NCBI GenBank assembly: GCA_013397115.1
Contig: VWZW01004379.1
Span: forward strand, 478,378-542,377
DNA: 64,000 nt
Direction: 5' to 3'
Source: Edolisoma coerulescens
Taxonomy: Eukaryota > Chordata > Aves > Passeriformes > Campephagidae
The first letter of the stretch is position 1. Every line of letters begins with the position of its first letter. The notes under the pieces are model-generated. The model saw nothing but the letters and a program-made list of their open reading frames with translations, did no database searches and was not told the origin of the DNA. A program made the position numbers and the translations under genes. Shown in pieces: positions 24,686 through 37,004 of this stretch.

Positions 24686-27600
24686 CTCTCAAAGGCAGAG
24701 CTGACACTTTTCCAGCCTTCCCAAGGTGAGTTCAGGACTCTGGATGCTCTTTGCTGCCTTCCAGGGTCGCTCCCGAGGTGCTCCGTGGGCAGCCGGGCAC
24801 CGATGGAACAGCTCCGAGGGAAGCAGGAGCGCCGTGCCCACCCCCAGAGGCTCAGGACAGCCTGGAGGGCCAAAGCAGACAGAAGGACACAAATTTAACT
24901 TCCTGACACACTGGAAATGCAGGAGCCCAAGCATCTGGACAGATCCCTTGGATTCACTGCCACAGGGACGGGATAGCCGGCATCGATCCGATCAAGACCA
25001 GCCCAGGGATGAAAAATTAAAACAGAGACTCCAGCACATCCTTCCCCATCCAAAAGGCTCCTGCAGAAGTCCTGGAAGCTGCAGGGATGAGCTTTTAGCA
25101 GCACTAAGCCTTGTGGGCAGCACAATTCCTTGGGCAATTCCCTCCCTCCCTCCCTGCCCAGCCTGTCACAGCCGAGTCTCCGCCCGAGCCGCTTCCCCTC
25201 CTGCGAGTGTTGCTTTAATTGACTCCAGGATTTGCAGATATTCCTCCCAGCCAATCCATCCCATCGATTGTAATTCCCATCCTCGGAGAGGCGACGGCAG
25301 GAATATTAAAGCCATTAAGGCCGATTTGGATTTGATTCGAGCCATTAGAGGCACGGCGAGCGGAGCCTCGCCGCTTCCCCGGCACCTCCACGGCTCCTAA
25401 GGGCCATAAATCATCCCATGGCACGTTTGGTGCCGCTCTGGATGCAGCCAGGAGTTGAGGAAAGGAGGAAAAATGAAAAAAAATGGGAGGGGGTGGCTTC
25501 CTGCAGCTGGGGGAGGAGATTGAGCCAAGCATCTCCGTATGAACCTTCCGAGTACCAGGTGCCTCCAGGAAAGAGGTTTCTCCTCTTAGGTGGAGTCCAG
25601 AAAACTCAGGAATCACCTGGCACAGCCCACCAGGCTCAGACCTCATCCACTCAATCCAGCTCCAAAACCAGTAATTTCACCCTTATTTGGGGGAAAGAAG
25701 GGAATATTCTCCATTTCTAGATGTCCTCTGCTCACCTGGCCCACGGGACCCTCCCAGAGGGCATCAGGGAGCTGGGGTCATTCCAGCTACCCCACACCCC
25801 GAGAACAACCTGCCCATGGACATGGAATATCCAGGATGGACACATCCGTGGCCATCCCACCCTGCTGGGCCTGGGGTTCTCCCAGTGCCAAGCAGAAGTT
25901 GCCAAATCCTTCCCGAATTTCCAGGCAGGAGTTTCTCAGGCACCGTCACCCTGTGTGCACCCTGAGGGAGCAGCCCTGGCCCTCACATCCCATCTGTGCC
26001 ATGTGATCCCACCTGGAAGCTGAACAACAGCCCTTCCCATGGCATTAATATTCCCTTTTCCAGCCTTCCCAGCAACTCGGGGCAGATCTCTGCCCTACGG
26101 ACGGGACTGGAGGTCCCTCATCACTTAAACCTTTTATTCAGTCCAGCTGCAGCATTCCCAGCCCCTCCTTGCATCCCAGCCCAGACCTTCCTGGCTGGGA
26201 AAGCCTCCTCAAACCATGGCAGAGCTTCCTGAGGAGTGGGAATTTCCTTCTCCCGTGACTCCAGCATGATCCGTGTCCCTCAGCGAGGCCTCGGCACAGT
26301 CAGCGTGGGCTTGCAAGGGCACAGCAAGAAATTCCTGAATCCAGGTCGGGATGCTCAGCCAGGGCCAGGGAGGAGGGATGGAGCAGGGAGGGATCCGACA
26401 GAGAGGAGCACAGCAAAGCTGAGGCCAGACCCATCCCTGAGGGGTCACTCCTGTCCCCGTGCTGCCCCCTGCCCTGCCCTCCCTTGGGCACAATAAACCC
26501 CCATAAAACACAGGCCCTGCCAGCAGAAAGAACTCGATTTTAATCACCTTAATCAAGCAATCTGAATAAAATCATCCCAATAAAACATCTCTCTGGATTC
26601 CTGGGAACAGCAGGCAGCCCAGGAAACACCTCCACTCCAAGCTGCTTTCACATCCCAGCCTGATTCCCTGCCCCAGCTGAGGCCCATCCGACTGGAATTC
26701 CCCTTTTCCCGAGATATCCTGCTAGCAGTCGGAGCAAGCCAGTCCATCTTCCCTGTGTTTGCTTCCTGGCTGCCTTCTCTCCATGATTCCCATGTTTACA
26801 AACACTTGGGCTCCCAGCAGGGCAAGGCAGGGGTTTGTTATAAACACTGAACCACAGGGAAATGTCAAGGGCAGGGAAAACAAAAATAAAAAGAGGGATT
26901 TGCACTTCAGTCTGGTTCAGCCTTGAAGGTTTTGGGTCCACGCAGCTCGTGGGACACGCTGGGTGCTGCAGACACAGCCAGGGAGGGACAGGAGGTGACA
27001 TGGGGACATCAAACCCCCCTTCCCAGCCAGCCAGGAGGGGAAATGTCCCTTCCCAACAGAGGCTGGGCTGCTCCAGCAGCCCTTTGCCTTTGATCCAGGT
27101 GGGAAGTGGAAGGAGCAGAGCTGGAACACCTCCTCCTCCTCCTCCCTGGGAGCCGAGGGAAAGGGAATCCTGGAGCAAAGGTGCCTCCAGGACAGCTGGG
27201 GAGTTGAGGAAAGTCTCTCCAGGGCCATAAACCCTGGAAAAGTCACACCTGCAGAGTGGAAAACTCCAGCTGCTGGGAGTGAAGAGACCTGGAGCTCAGT
27301 CCCACCCACGGGAGATGCTCTCCGTGTCCTGGCTCCTCCATGGCCACACTGGAGTGTCCATCCAGGCTCATTCCAGCCCAGGATCTGCACGGCACAAGAC
27401 TCTCCGCAGGACAAGTCAGGGCGTGAGGCAGCCTGAATTCCTTCCAGGCCCTCTGTGCTGCTAGGAGGGAACGGGAGGACGGAGGAGGAAAATCCTGACA
27501 GGGGTAGAATTCCTTCGGTGACAGCTCACCTGGTTAAGCTGATGCCTGGAGGCAAAGAGTTTCCAGAGGTGCCAGCAGAGCTGAGCAGATAATGCTGGAG

Positions 27601-28496
27601 AAATCAGCTCCCAAACCACAAAAATGAGGTGGGGGGGGATTTTTTTGGTGGTTTTTTTTTCCTTTTTTTTCAGGCTGAGTTCCTGCACAAATGACTGTAA
27701 TTAAAGCTGTTACCTGTCAGCTCCTCAAGGCACCGAGGCTCCAGCGTTCAGGCTTTGGGAAAAAAGCATCCCTGCATGGCAGCAGTCCCACTCATCCCTC
27801 AGCTTACTCATCCTGCCCAGCACCCACCCGGATTTGTCACCAATTAGTTGTAATTCAAGGATTCAGGGGGAAATCCCCACCTCCCTGAGCGAGGTGACTT
27901 CACAGGAAGTTAGGGTATGGAAAGCCTTTTAAATAACAAAAAAAACATCATGGAAAAAAATCCTGTGTGCCAGAGGCAAGGCCACGGGGTAGGGCTGGTG
28001 AGGCACACAGCGTTTATCAGCCATCCAAAGGCTCCCGCAGAGCTTCCAGGAGAGATTTGGTGGATTCCTTTTGGAATTCATACATTATGGAAGAGCCTCA
28101 GCCCTGCCGTGTCACCGGCGTGTCTGCAGTGCTTGTTCCTCTCACATCACTGCGGCTCAGAAGTTCTGTGCAATTCCCAAACTACCCGAAATAATGGGAT
28201 CGCGCCACAATTTCCAAAGGTTCCTGTAAAACGGCGCTGGGGGGTTCGTTCTGACCGACACCGGCTCCTTGGGAGAGGTTCTTTCCCTCAGGAAAGGGCA
28301 GCACGGCGCCAGCCTGGCACCGCTCCCAGCCTGGGAAAAGCTGATATTCCTTGGCCAATTCCAAGGGGACCCGGCTCTGACACAGCCTGGTGGTGGCACC
28401 TCGCTCCTGCCGGGAACAGGCACCGGCCCCCGCCACATCCCTGGAGCAGCAGGGAACCGGCCCCACCAGTGCCCGAGGATGCTCCGGGAAAGTTGA

Positions 28497-28615
28497 GAAT
28501 CATGGAATGGTTTGGGATGGAAGGGACATTAAAACCCATCTCATTCCCTGCCATGGCAGGGACACCTTCCACTGTCCCAGGCTGCTCCCAGCCCTGTCCA
28601 GCCTGGCCTCGGGCA
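28497..28615 (-). mobile_element. CR1 LINE fragment cut by assembly gap
   Basis: Antisense: ATCATGGAATGGTTTGGGAT through CCAGCCTGGCCTCGGGCA, where the 743-N gap begins. The copy presumably continues into the gap. Confidence 0.9.
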
Positions 28616-29358
28616 NNNNNNNNNNNNNNNNNNNNNNNNNNNNNNNNNNNNNNNNNNNNNNNNNNNNNNNNNNNNNNNNNNNNNNNNNNNNNNNNNNNNN
28701 NNNNNNNNNNNNNNNNNNNNNNNNNNNNNNNNNNNNNNNNNNNNNNNNNNNNNNNNNNNNNNNNNNNNNNNNNNNNNNNNNNNNNNNNNNNNNNNNNNNN
28801 NNNNNNNNNNNNNNNNNNNNNNNNNNNNNNNNNNNNNNNNNNNNNNNNNNNNNNNNNNNNNNNNNNNNNNNNNNNNNNNNNNNNNNNNNNNNNNNNNNNN
28901 NNNNNNNNNNNNNNNNNNNNNNNNNNNNNNNNNNNNNNNNNNNNNNNNNNNNNNNNNNNNNNNNNNNNNNNNNNNNNNNNNNNNNNNNNNNNNNNNNNNN
29001 NNNNNNNNNNNNNNNNNNNNNNNNNNNNNNNNNNNNNNNNNNNNNNNNNNNNNNNNNNNNNNNNNNNNNNNNNNNNNNNNNNNNNNNNNNNNNNNNNNNN
29101 NNNNNNNNNNNNNNNNNNNNNNNNNNNNNNNNNNNNNNNNNNNNNNNNNNNNNNNNNNNNNNNNNNNNNNNNNNNNNNNNNNNNNNNNNNNNNNNNNNNN
29201 NNNNNNNNNNNNNNNNNNNNNNNNNNNNNNNNNNNNNNNNNNNNNNNNNNNNNNNNNNNNNNNNNNNNNNNNNNNNNNNNNNNNNNNNNNNNNNNNNNNN
29301 NNNNNNNNNNNNNNNNNNNNNNNNNNNNNNNNNNNNNNNNNNNNNNNNNNNNNNNNNN
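28616..29358. other. Assembly gap of 743 N
   Basis: Unknown sequence flanked on the left by an interrupted CR1 copy and on the right by a CpG island. Sequencing drop-out of GC-rich DNA is a likely cause. It is the best candidate position for the large shared SCHIP1 exon, which I cannot find elsewhere in the window. Confidence 0.99.
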
Positions 29359-29490
29359 GAGCTGCCGCCGGCGCGGGGCGGCCCCGGGCGGAGCGGGCGG
29401 GGGCGGAGCGGGGCCGGGCTCCGGCTCCGCCGCTCGGGGGCTGCGGGAAACGCCGGCTGCCCGCGAGAAACCGCCGCTCCGACGGGCAGA
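29359..29490 (-). promoter_or_regulatory. CpG-island remnant at the edge of a gap (possible upstream SCHIP1 promoter)
   Basis: About 130 bases immediately right of the 743-N gap are extremely CpG-rich, with repeated GC-box-like GGGGCGG/GGGCGGG motifs on the plus strand. Beyond 29500 composition falls abruptly to T-rich DNA. Composition and location, between the IQCJ exons and the alternative SCHIP1 exon, suit the 5' end of a CpG-island promoter for the long SCHIP1 isoform. The open frame running through it into the gap has no recognised residues, so I do not call coding sequence here. Confidence 0.45.
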
Positions 29491-29649
29491 AAATCCCATA
29501 TTCTTGGTATTTTTTAAAAAAAATTATTCTTGGGGGTTTTTTTGTTGTTTTTAATCGTAACTGTGATATCAGCTAATGTTGTAGCTATTGTCACTATTTT
29601 TTTTTTGTTATATAAAAAAATACTGTTATTCTTTATTTCCACAGTTGTT

Positions 29650-30121
29650 GGGTCGGGACAATCCCAAGCGATCCCAAGCACAAAGACAGGCTGGTTAGAG
29701 AATAGATCCAAAGCAGCCCCGAGGGAAAGGATTTGAGGGTGTTGGTGGAAGAGAAGCTCGGCCTGACCCGGCCACAGGCACTGACAGCCCCAAAATCCCC
29801 CCTGTGCTGGGCTGATCCCACAGCGTGGGCAGCAGGGGAGGGGTGATTCTCCCCCTTGGACCCACTCAGAGCTGGCTCCAGCCCTGGGATCCAACACCAG
29901 GAGGACGTGGAGCAAGTGCAGAGGAGGCCACGGAGCTGCTCCAGGGCTGGAGCCCCTCTGGAGCCAGGCTGGGAGAGCTGGGGGTGCTCACCTGGAGAGG
30001 AGAAGGCTCCAGGGAGANCAGGCTGGACATTGGGGCTGGGAGCAGCCTGGGACAGTGGCAGGGGGGGCACTGGATGGGCTTTAAAGTCCCTTCCAACCCA
30101 AAGCATTCCCTGATTTTATGA
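29650..30121 (+). mobile_element. CR1 LINE fragment including 3' end of ORF2 region
   Basis: Sense copy reaching further 5' than most. It holds CCCAAGCACAAAGACAGGCT, a GGTGATTCTCCCCCTTGGAC block and a segment encoding the degenerate end of the reverse transcriptase, then jumps at a single N (30018) straight to CAGGCTGGACATTGGGGCTG and the tail. About 300 bp expected between these parts is missing. Confidence 0.88.
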
Positions 30122-31230
30122 CTGGGTGGGCGAGGGGGTGGCATCGTCCCTGCGTGGGGCTGTGGGTGACTGCAGGGAGTCACAACGAGTGACGTTGTCC
30201 CTCCCACGCCCCCGGGGACCACAGGGCACCCACCACACGTCCCCGCTCCCACCCTCTCCCTTTCTTTCCTTCTTTAAAAGTAATTGCAAGTAACTCGTTA
30301 AGAGTTGCCTATAAATAACTCCGCTAAAAAAAACCACTCTGGTTTCTGGATTCTGGGTCACTGGAGCCAAGTTTAACACGCAAATGTTCCCATTCCCAAA
30401 TCCACGGCAAGGAGACCTTTTAAGGCGGCGTGGCTGAAGTGGGGAGCATCCATCACATGGACTGGGAACTTCAGCGCAGGGTTTGGGAGACGTGGCAGCC
30501 CCCAGCTGCCCTCTGATCCCTGCAATCCCTGCAAAATCCCTCTGGATATGGAGCAGGAGAGCTCAGGGGCAGGGGGAAAACCAGCAACTCTTAATGAGAA
30601 TGAAATCAAAACGCTGAGCTGGGTTAGGAGCTGGTTTTGTGGCAGGATTTTGTGTGAGGAACATCCTTGGGGCTGCCCAGCGAGAATCAAAACAGCTCAG
30701 TGTTATCAGCTCTGTTTCCAGCCCAAATCCAAACCGTGATTCCAGCCTGTCCCAGCCACTGGGAGAGAATTGATTCTGCCCCAGAAGCAGCACAGGGGGG
30801 TTAAAAATGCCCCGTTGTTGTGTAGGGTGGGGAGGTGATGCCCAGGACCAAGGTGGGCACAGCACAGACACCAGGGAGTGGGCACGGCCTGGGGGGAATC
30901 GCCCCTGCGTGGCTCCCCATGGCCCAGCCTGGCTGTGTCAGTGATTCCCGAGGGAATGATGAGAGGGAGAAGGGAAACATCATCTGAACTCATCCGTGCA
31001 GCTCATCCCGAGGAGACCTGCCCGGGGAGAGGGGAGGAGGCGCCTCCCGTGCCCAGTCTGACCCCACATCCCCCTCCTGGGCAGGGAGGAGCATCCTGGC
31101 AGGCCTGGGAACCCGGTGCCAAAACCCACCACCATCAGACGGGAAAAACATCGGGAGCAGGGCCCGGACTGGGGCTGAAAGGTTTTAGTGTCGTGGAGAA
31201 TCCCCTCTTCTCCCGGTGGGGTGGGAAGCA

Positions 31231-31505
31231 CAGAGTCATGGAGAGGTTTGGGCTGGAAGGGATTTTAAAACTCATCTTGCACCTTCCACTGTCCCAGGCT
31301 GCTCCAAGATCCATCCAGCCTGGCCTTGGGCACTGCCAGGGATCCAGAGGCAGCCACAGCTTCCCTGGGAATTCCATCCCAGCCCCTTCCCACCCTCCCA
31401 GGGAGGAATTCCTTCCCAACATCCCTCTGGCAGTGGGAAGCCATTCCCCCTTGCTCCAGCCCTACATGCCCTGGTGAAAAATCCCTCTCCAGCTCTTCTG
31501 TAGGA
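31231..31505 (-). mobile_element. CR1 LINE 3' fragment
   Basis: Antisense: TCATGGAGAGGTTTGGGCTG, CCTTGGGCACTGCCAGGGAT, then AGGGAGGAATTCCTTCCC and CCCTCTCCAGCTCTTCTGTA. Confidence 0.9.
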
Positions 31506-33592
31506 GACTCTGACTCCCAGGCACGGCTCCAGAAGGATAAAGGGGCTGGGATCCACAGGGAATACCACACGGCTTATTTGGGATTAACCTTTGCCCTGAG
31601 GTGTCCCCTCCAGGTGCTCTCCAGGTGCTCAACCCAGATTATCCCAATTTACTCTCCTGACCCCCAGGAGCAGCTGAATCCCTCCCTCTTCCCAGCTGAT
31701 CCCTGCTTCCCTCCCAGGCTGCCTGGTGGTGGAAACTCCAGAAAATCAGGAACTGCAAAGTGCAGTTTTAAAAATAATCCCAGCAAATGGCAGGAAGGAG
31801 AAAAATCTTGGAGACGAATTCCATCGGGAAAAGGTTTCGCCACGAGGTTGGGAGGGGGTGGCAGCGGACACACTTTGTGGGGTGTCACTCTTTATTTGGG
31901 GCTGGTTTGATGTCACCACCGGCCCAAGAAGGAATTTCCTGCTGAGCAAAGGAGGAGCTGCCTCAGCTCCTGGCTGCTCCCAGCCTGGGAGCCACAGGCT
32001 GTGGGAAGTTGGATTTATAAGATCTTCATTCGGGAAGTTTCTTTCCTTCCACTCCGTGAGTGTACTGATAATGCTTTGTGGAGGATAAGAGCACTTCCCT
32101 CTTCCTGAATTTCCCTGTGTGGGCACCTGGAATGGCGTGAAATGAGTGGCAGGCACTTCCCATTCCAAATTTTCCAGTTTTAGCGGGATAAAACTGTTTC
32201 AGCCTTCATTCAATTAATGCTTTACGGCGCCAGCCCCTGAGAATCCCTCCCTGCTGCCCCGTCCCCAAACAAATTCATTTTCTCATGAGGTTTAACACAT
32301 CACACACGGGATTTTTCCAAGTTTCCCTTTTCTTTTTCCCCACTGCAGACAGATCCAATCCTTTTTAACCTCGTAGTAAACCCTCCCCACTTCTGACTAT
32401 ACCTGGGGAACAGATTTCTGCTGGACCTTGCACAGGAAGGACCCAGCTCTTGCTATTCTAAACACAAATGGCATTCATTTCTTTCACAAGCTCATCTCCA
32501 ATGCCATGGAAAACTCGGGATTTATAAGAATTTTCCAGGGTGTGAACACAAACCCTTGCAGGTGAAAGACTCTGCTTTAGCAGCTCTTTTATTCAGTGCC
32601 AAGGAGGTTTCATGTGAACCTGGTGGGGCTGGTGCTGAGGCAGGAATATGTCACAAAAATCAGCTCCTTGTTCCTTTCCCGGTGCTGGTTTAAGGGCCAT
32701 TTGCTGATTATCCTGAGCCACTAAATTGATTTGATTTTTCTATTTTGGCACTGCTGTAACCCCGTTCTAAAATGGGATTCGTGTGCTGCCTCCTGCTAAA
32801 CTGCAGAAGTTTTTGGGTCAGAGCAGGAGGAAAGTGGGGAAGTCACAGCCATCCTTCAAACACCCTAAATCCCTAAATCCGGGAAAGTTTCTGCAGCTGG
32901 GTCTTTATCCCATCACTCTCACATCCAACCAGAGCTCCCAAATGGTGTTTTTACCTTAAAAACTGGGGTTTGGGGTTTTTTCTTGAACTGATTCCCACAC
33001 AGAGCTGAGCATTGTCCCTACCCAGGTGGGATTTGCCAGGGAAATGATGCTGGGATAAAGATATCCCTGGGATAAAGCAGGAAGGGGAAGTTTCCTCTGG
33101 ACACAAAGAATTTCCCTTTCTTGACAGGAAAAGGACTGCCCTGAGATCAGGGCACATTTCCTTTTCCTTCTGCAACCCCTCTGTGAGTATTCCTGGGTTT
33201 TTTCATCCCATGGGCAGGAAAAAAGCTGTGAGAATTCACCTGGAATCTGCACTGGACCCCAACACACAAAAAATGAGCTCAGACCTCCAAAAATCAGATT
33301 CCCTCTACACCAGATTCTCTCCACATCCCCTGGGAATTTTTATTCAGGAATTGGGGTTTTTTTCCCCATTTCTCCTCTTCTCTACAAGTTTTCTGCCACA
33401 CATCCCATGGAGGGATGTGGATCCTCCATCCCAAAGAATCCATCCCCAGCCTTGCAGGGAGCATGGGCTGACTGCAAGAGGTTGGTTTCTTCTTCCATAG
33501 TCTTCAGAGGCAGAAGATTCCCTGGGTTCTCTCACATCTCTGAAATATTCCCTGTCCCAGGACCCAGCATCCTGTGGATCAGCCCTGGGAAT

Positions 33593-33618
33593 GAGGAGGA
33601 GGAGGAGGAGGAGGAGGG
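33593..33618. repeat. (GGA)n microsatellite
   Basis: About eight GAG/GGA triplets in an otherwise unremarkable stretch. Confidence 0.9.
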
Positions 33619-34271
33619 GGAAGAGCCCACGGCTGCCTCCATCCCTTGGCAGCACCATCCCATTCCCACTCCCAGTTGTTCTCACAGCTCAGAACGGGCA
33701 TCTCACCTTTTCCAAGGAAAAAATAAACTGCTTTTTCCAGCTTTGGGGAAAAGCCTGGATCTGTCCTGCAGGTGCCATGGTGACAGACACATTCCAGGAG
33801 CAGGAAGGCAAACAGGGACTTAGGAATTTGCGTTTTAGGGGAAATTATATTTGGAACAACACAGCCTTGACATCTGTCACCGTTTCCCTCCCCTCATCCA
33901 GCCTAGCCCCGGCTCCTGCTGGGAATGCTGCTCCCACTTTCCAGGCTCTCCTGGAGGGATTTAACCCTTTCCTGCTGCCTTCCCAAACCAGGCCAGCCTC
34001 CCACACCTTGCAGCCCGTGGCAGAAGCCGGACGAGCCCCGAGGTCCCACGGGCAGCTCCCAGGGATGAGTGCAGGAGGGTGCATCCATGACCTGTGGAGC
34101 AGAGCATTCCCTGCTGCTGTTTTCCCTGTTTTCCCAGCTGATGCCGAGCCCCAGATTCACGGAGCTGGCAGATTGGTGCCTCTCAAGTGATTTCTGCAGG
34201 GGAGGGAAAAAAGGTCACATTTCAGGAGTGTGCCACTCACAGGAGTGACAGCTGTGATAAATATAAATATT

Positions 34272-34497
34272 GGGAATAAATCCCTCCTGGCAGGGTGGGG
34301 AGGCCCTGGCACAGGGTGCCCAGAGCAGCTGTGGCTGCCTCTGGATCCCTGGCAGTGCCCAAGGCCAGGCTGGATGGGGCTTGGAGCAGCCTGGGACAGT
34401 GGAAGGAGTCCCTGCCATGGCAAGGGTAGGATGGGGTGAGATTTAAGGTCATTTCCATCCCAAACCATTCTGGGATTCCGGGATTTGATGATTCTGG
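34272..34497 (+). mobile_element. CR1 LINE 3' fragment
   Basis: Sense: AGAGCAGCTGTGGCTGCC, CCAAGGCCAGGCTGGATGGG, tail TTTCCATCCCAAACCATTCT with three degenerate GATTCTGGGAT-type terminal repeats. Confidence 0.9.
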
Positions 34498-35345
34498 GAT
34501 AAATATTCCAGCAGAGTGGAATATTCTACGGTTTATTCATACAGAACAGTTGTCTCCTCTTTAAAAATCCCAAATAACATCCTGCAGTCCCTGGGCACTC
34601 CGAGTATCCCAATCCCTGCCTTTGGGATTAGGAGCTCTGGGATGCTGCATTGCTCCAGGTTTCCCAGCCCTGCATCCCTGGGACTCCAGCAACAATCCAA
34701 ACACCACCCCTGAAAAGCCAAACTGAGGCCGTTTCATGTAAAAATAGACACGGTGGGGACTCACCCGCAGCTCTGGGGGGGGCAGGGACAGGATCCTTCC
34801 AGCTGCATCCCCCTCTGGAATGCTGCATCCTCCCTCGGGGAGCTGGAGGGCCCAGGGCTGCCATGGCACAGCATTCCCAGCCGTGGGCAAAACCCCTGTG
34901 GGCATCGCTTTTGTACCGCTTGGATTTGCAGCTTTAACTCTTTAAATTTAGCCAATTAAATTTAGCAAATTAATCCTTTGCTTAATTTAGAGGGGGGGGT
35001 GCGGGGGAGGGAGATCCCAGCAGGACTCTGAGCGCTGGCACCGCCACCAAAGCTCCTCTGGGGGCACAGGAGGACAGAGGTGCAGGAGGGGGACAAGGGC
35101 AGCATCCCCAAAATAATCCCTCTTAGGCCACGCTCAGCATGTTGGGCTCTGGCAGCTCCCAGGATTTGATGTTTGCTGGGATGGCTCCACCTCTGCCAGG
35201 GCTTCACTTGCTCCCAGAAGTTTTTCCCATGTCCTAAAACACCCACAGAGTCCCCGTTGTCTCCTTTCCTTTGTACAAACTGGAGGATGAAAGAGCTGCT
35301 CCTGCCCAGACTGGTTTTCCTCTAAATTATTGGCTCCAGGGTGAG

Positions 35346-35500
35346 TCATAAAATCATGGAATTGTTTGGGTTGGAAAGGACCTTAAAGCCCATCCAGTTC
35401 CAATCCCCTGGGCAGGGACACCTTCCCCTATCCCAGGTTGCTCCCAGCCCCATCCAGCCTGGCCTTGGAACAATTCCAGGGATGGAGCTGCTTTCCCTGT
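35346..35500 (-). mobile_element. CR1 LINE 3' fragment
   Basis: Antisense: ATAAAATCATGGAATTGTTT, GGGTTGGAAAGGACCTTAAA, CCATCCAGCCTGGCCTTGG; breaks off at GGGATGGAGCTGC. Confidence 0.9.
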
Positions 35501-36846
35501 GCCTGTCCCAATGTGGAAGCACAGGAGGGGCAGTAAAATCCTTGGAGTAAACCAAAGGGATCTCCTTATCTGTCCAGCAGCCTCTGGAATTCCGTGCAAT
35601 CATCAAGGCCAGGGGAAAAAAAAACGCCCTTTAATAAAGTGCTTAGGAAGGCACGTGGGTAAGGAATGCGAGCGGGGAAATAGCTGGAATATTTCAAATG
35701 CAGGAATCCACAGAGCCCGGCCGAATCCTGATATTGATGTTGCTTCCTCTAAATGCATCAACTCCCGAATTCCAGCGTGGGCACAGAAGCTTTCGCAGCG
35801 TTTCTCCCCCAAAATTCCTCCGCATCCTTTTGGCAGAGAGAAACCAGCCCCTCAAGGAAGTCTGAGGTTAATTAAGGAGCCTGTTAATCACCTCGGGGGC
35901 CTCTGGTTATCTCCGGGAGGGGCTGAAGTCCAACAGAAGCGGGAGGAGCGCGCTCAGCTCCAGCGGAATCCAGGAAGATCCATCCCACCTGCCTCAGCGG
36001 CAGCAGGGAATGTTTGGAGCAAAAAAAGAAATCAACATTCAGGAATTTCTCCCAAGTTTCTGTTGCCTCCTGGATGATCCAGCTCACTGCCTGATTTAGG
36101 GCTGAGCATCGTCAATGTCATGGGACTGCGGATATTTTCCAGCGAATCATTTTTAGTCCAAATCAATTAAAGGAGAAAATTAAACAATCAATTACACAAA
36201 AAAACGGTTTGGAAGAATAAAGTTTGGCTATTCCTCCCACAATCCGCAGTCTCCCGTTCCCCAGGACTCCCCTCCCTGGCAGCGCCGTCTGAGCCGGGCT
36301 CAGGGGTTGAGTCAGGTTACGGATAATTAATCCCAGCCTAGAGCAGCCAAAGCCGGGAGAGGGGAAGGCGCAATTCCGGCTGGAAAGGGAACGGCTGCAG
36401 GCGCCCTTCAAAAGGTGGGATTGAATCCCAGCAATCTGCCCCGTTACCGCTGGATTCTGAGCTGATTCCCGGCTCCCGTCTATTCCCCCTCGCTGTTTCC
36501 GTGCCTCCGGGATCCCGTTCCCATCGGGATGCGGTTCAGCTCTGCTCGAGGCTCTGCTCTTCCCGGATGATTTCTGGGATCCTCAGTCCAGCCCTTCCCA
36601 GGAGCCGTCTGACCAGCACGGCTCAGGAATCCGGCTCAGAGCGAACTGTTCTGAGCTTCACTTTTGTTCTGCACTCTCAATCTCGGGGCCAGGCCCAAAC
36701 TCCCCGCGCTGCCTTCTCCTTCCCGGCTTTTCCTCCCATTCCCGTGCCAGAGGCGGAGCTGGGTGTGTGGGATGGGCCCTGGGATGCCCACAGCATTCCC
36801 GGGATGTGTGTGAGATTCCTTGGTTCCCCTCCTGCTCTGGGGCGTG

Positions 36847-36905
36847 AAAAGGTTGGACTGGATGGGCTGGGAGGGCTTTTCCAACCTTGGTCATTCTGGG
36901 ATTCC
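36847..36905 (+). mobile_element. CR1 LINE 3' tail remnant
   Basis: Sense: AAAGGTTGGACTGGATGGGC, GGGAGGGCTTTTCCAACCTT, CATTCTGGGATTCC. Only the last 60 bases, followed by an expanded terminal repeat. Confidence 0.75.
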
Positions 36906-37004
36906 TTTTCCTTAATGATTTTGGGATTCCTTTTCCTTAATGATTTTGGGATTCTTTTCCAACCTTGATGATTCTGGGATTCCTTTCCTTAATGATTTTG
37001 GGAT
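36898..37004 (+). repeat. Expanded CR1 terminal repeat (~25 bp x 4)
   Basis: Units start with GGGATTC at 36898, 36923, 36948 and 36976. Three read GGGATTCCTTT(T)CCTTAATG-ATTTT; one instead repeats the CR1 end TTTTCCAACCTTGATGATTC. This looks like slippage of the CR1 3' end and its flank. Confidence 0.8.

Larger units (their letters stand above)
7871..28615 (-). other. Intron between the expected long SCHIP1 exon and the alternative first exon
   Basis: No recognisable exon. It holds CR1 pieces, the near-identical 2-kb duplication at 9981-14088, an inverted repeat and a 19-bp minisatellite. 8280-9980, 17720-18660, 20214-24550 and 24690-28490 look like ordinary single-copy intron; the part around 21990-23300 is AT-richer with few open frames. 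Confidence 0.55.

Noticed and set aside
29359..29499. Coding exon MGFSARRSGG... at the gap edge
   Set aside because: Low-complexity Pro/Arg/Ala translation of a CpG island with no resemblance to SCHIP1 and no donor visible.
27917..29554. Open frames of 375-545 residues across the 743-N gap
   Set aside because: Most residues are unknown; the frames are artefacts of counting N as coding.
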